Translations under genes and position numbers: made by a program
Shown: one piece after another, positions 63,325 to 64,000 of the stretch
Position numbering within the stretch: the stretch's first letter is position 1
How the letters are laid out: each line of letters starts with the position of its first letter
Notes under the pieces: model-generated
What the model was told of the DNA's origin: nothing
Databases searched by the model: none
Seen by the model: only the letters and a program-made list of their open reading frames with translations
Source of the DNA: Ectobius pallidus
Lineage: Eukaryota > Arthropoda > Insecta > Blattodea > Ectobiidae
Assembly: GCA_964059195.1 (NCBI GenBank)
Contig: CAXKWD010000001.1
Span: 160,196,532-160,260,531, forward strand
Length of the DNA stretch: 64,000 bases
Reading direction: 5' to 3'

Positions 63325-63797
63325 ACTATTCCATTCATACGACGCATATTTGATGTTCACCAATAACGTTTAGCAATGACTCGAATATCAATCAGTCATG
63401 GCCGTTTATTCATAAAATGCTTTCAAGGAACACAAGGACGACATTTTATCTGATAAAATTCAGATAGTAACAGGAAACGTAAGTATCAATATGCAGTGAT
63501 TAATGCGTCGCATCCTGCCAGTGAACAGAATAAGAACACATTATTTTATACAATATAACTCACTAGTTAATAGAAATAATGTATATGGGCAATGATTAAA
63601 TTACAATTTCGATTCGGTGCAAGCAATTTCTTGTGTTTTTACACTCATCTGATGTTAACTGATCTGAATTAGGATAACTATTCCTAATAGCACTATTGGT
63701 AGCATTGGTTGGAACTTGGTAACTCATTCGATTCATCGATTATTTAGTATGCCGTGATCTCACAGCTGACAGAATATTGAATAATTTTCAACAACAA
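63325..63797 (-). repeat. Dispersed repeat, copy 2 (inverted partner at 13101-13546)
   Basis: Reverse complement follows the order of words in 13101-13546 from end to end with small insertions and deletions. No coding capacity. Confidence 0.8.
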
Positions 63798-64000
63798 AGC
63801 AAGAAAGTGATTATTATTTATATACCGGTACAGTAATCCAATACGGTAATAGCGAATGAAATAAGTTAGGAACAATTCGGAATAATAAAAAGATAAAAAT
63901 GTTAGAAACAAGTTTAAACACATTGATCAACCGTTTAAAAAAAGCTGTTTCGAAAATCCGCGGGTTAAGAAATTTTGGCTACTAAACTAATTGGCCGTTT

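Larger units (their letters stand above)
53840..64000 (-). other. Partial upstream intron of the Ig gene
   Basis: Ends at the acceptor just before 53839 (minus strand) and extends past the right edge. Contents recognised: a compound palindrome (54120-54208), a trinucleotide repeat (54820-54869), a foldback element (57759-57899), a 174-bp tandem array (60923-61402) and one member of a dispersed repeat pair (63325-63797). No open frame here looks like the missing first half of the Ig domain. Confidence 0.65.

Overview
This is a window of animal nuclear DNA, almost certainly from a large-genome insect. It is AT-rich, full of simple repeats and decayed transposons, and gene-poor. The TAGGCCTA octamer is very frequent and several tRNA-derived SINE families are present. 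A cockroach or termite (Blattodea) is my best guess for the source, by inference only. There are no bacterial-style operons, CRISPR arrays or prophage genes. Nearly all long open frames are chance or transposon remnants.

One host gene is supported, on the minus strand. Two coding exons of an immunoglobulin-superfamily cell-adhesion protein lie at 53689..53839 and 5041..5152. They join in phase across a single intron of 48,536 bases to read ...SDYIELEVLYPPIVSVDPEN. That is the end of one Ig domain, a linker, and the start of the next domain up to its core tryptophan. The rest of the window is intron of this gene: the 3' neighbour intron (1..5040), the giant intron (5153..53688), and the 5' neighbour intron (53840..64000). 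The upstream and downstream exons lie outside the window or were not recognisable. An echinoid-like protein is the closest family I can suggest, without certainty.

The introns are a museum of mobile elements. SINE family 1 has three copies with target-site duplications (2450-2751, 33785-34076, 38362-38675) and one fragment (43080-43146). SINE family 2 has copies at 36007-36315, 37500-37880 and 50158-50398. Other tRNA-derived elements are at 10271-10456, 37256-37488 and 39486-39567. A 1,235-bp hAT element with terminal repeats and an 8-bp duplication lies at 44395-45629. A mariner fragment at 41280-41690 ends inside a LINE fragment at 41691-41814. A second copy of the same LINE is at 22047-22751. 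Two pogo/Tigger-like MITEs (9198-9669, 49022-49366), two small foldback MITEs (21031-21248, 57759-57899) and an RTE-style repeat cluster (15389-16990) are also present.

The most unusual structure is at 11348-11905. It is a near-perfect inverted repeat with 221-base arms and a 41-base spacer. Each arm carries a 72-base tRNA-like gene pointing outward, and the whole unit is bracketed by a 12-bp direct repeat. Other structures with no obvious label are a 32-bp minisatellite, a 174-bp tandem array, a 28-bp near-perfect hairpin at 47233, a compound palindrome at 54120-54208, and a pair of unnamed repeats in inverted orientation 50 kb apart.
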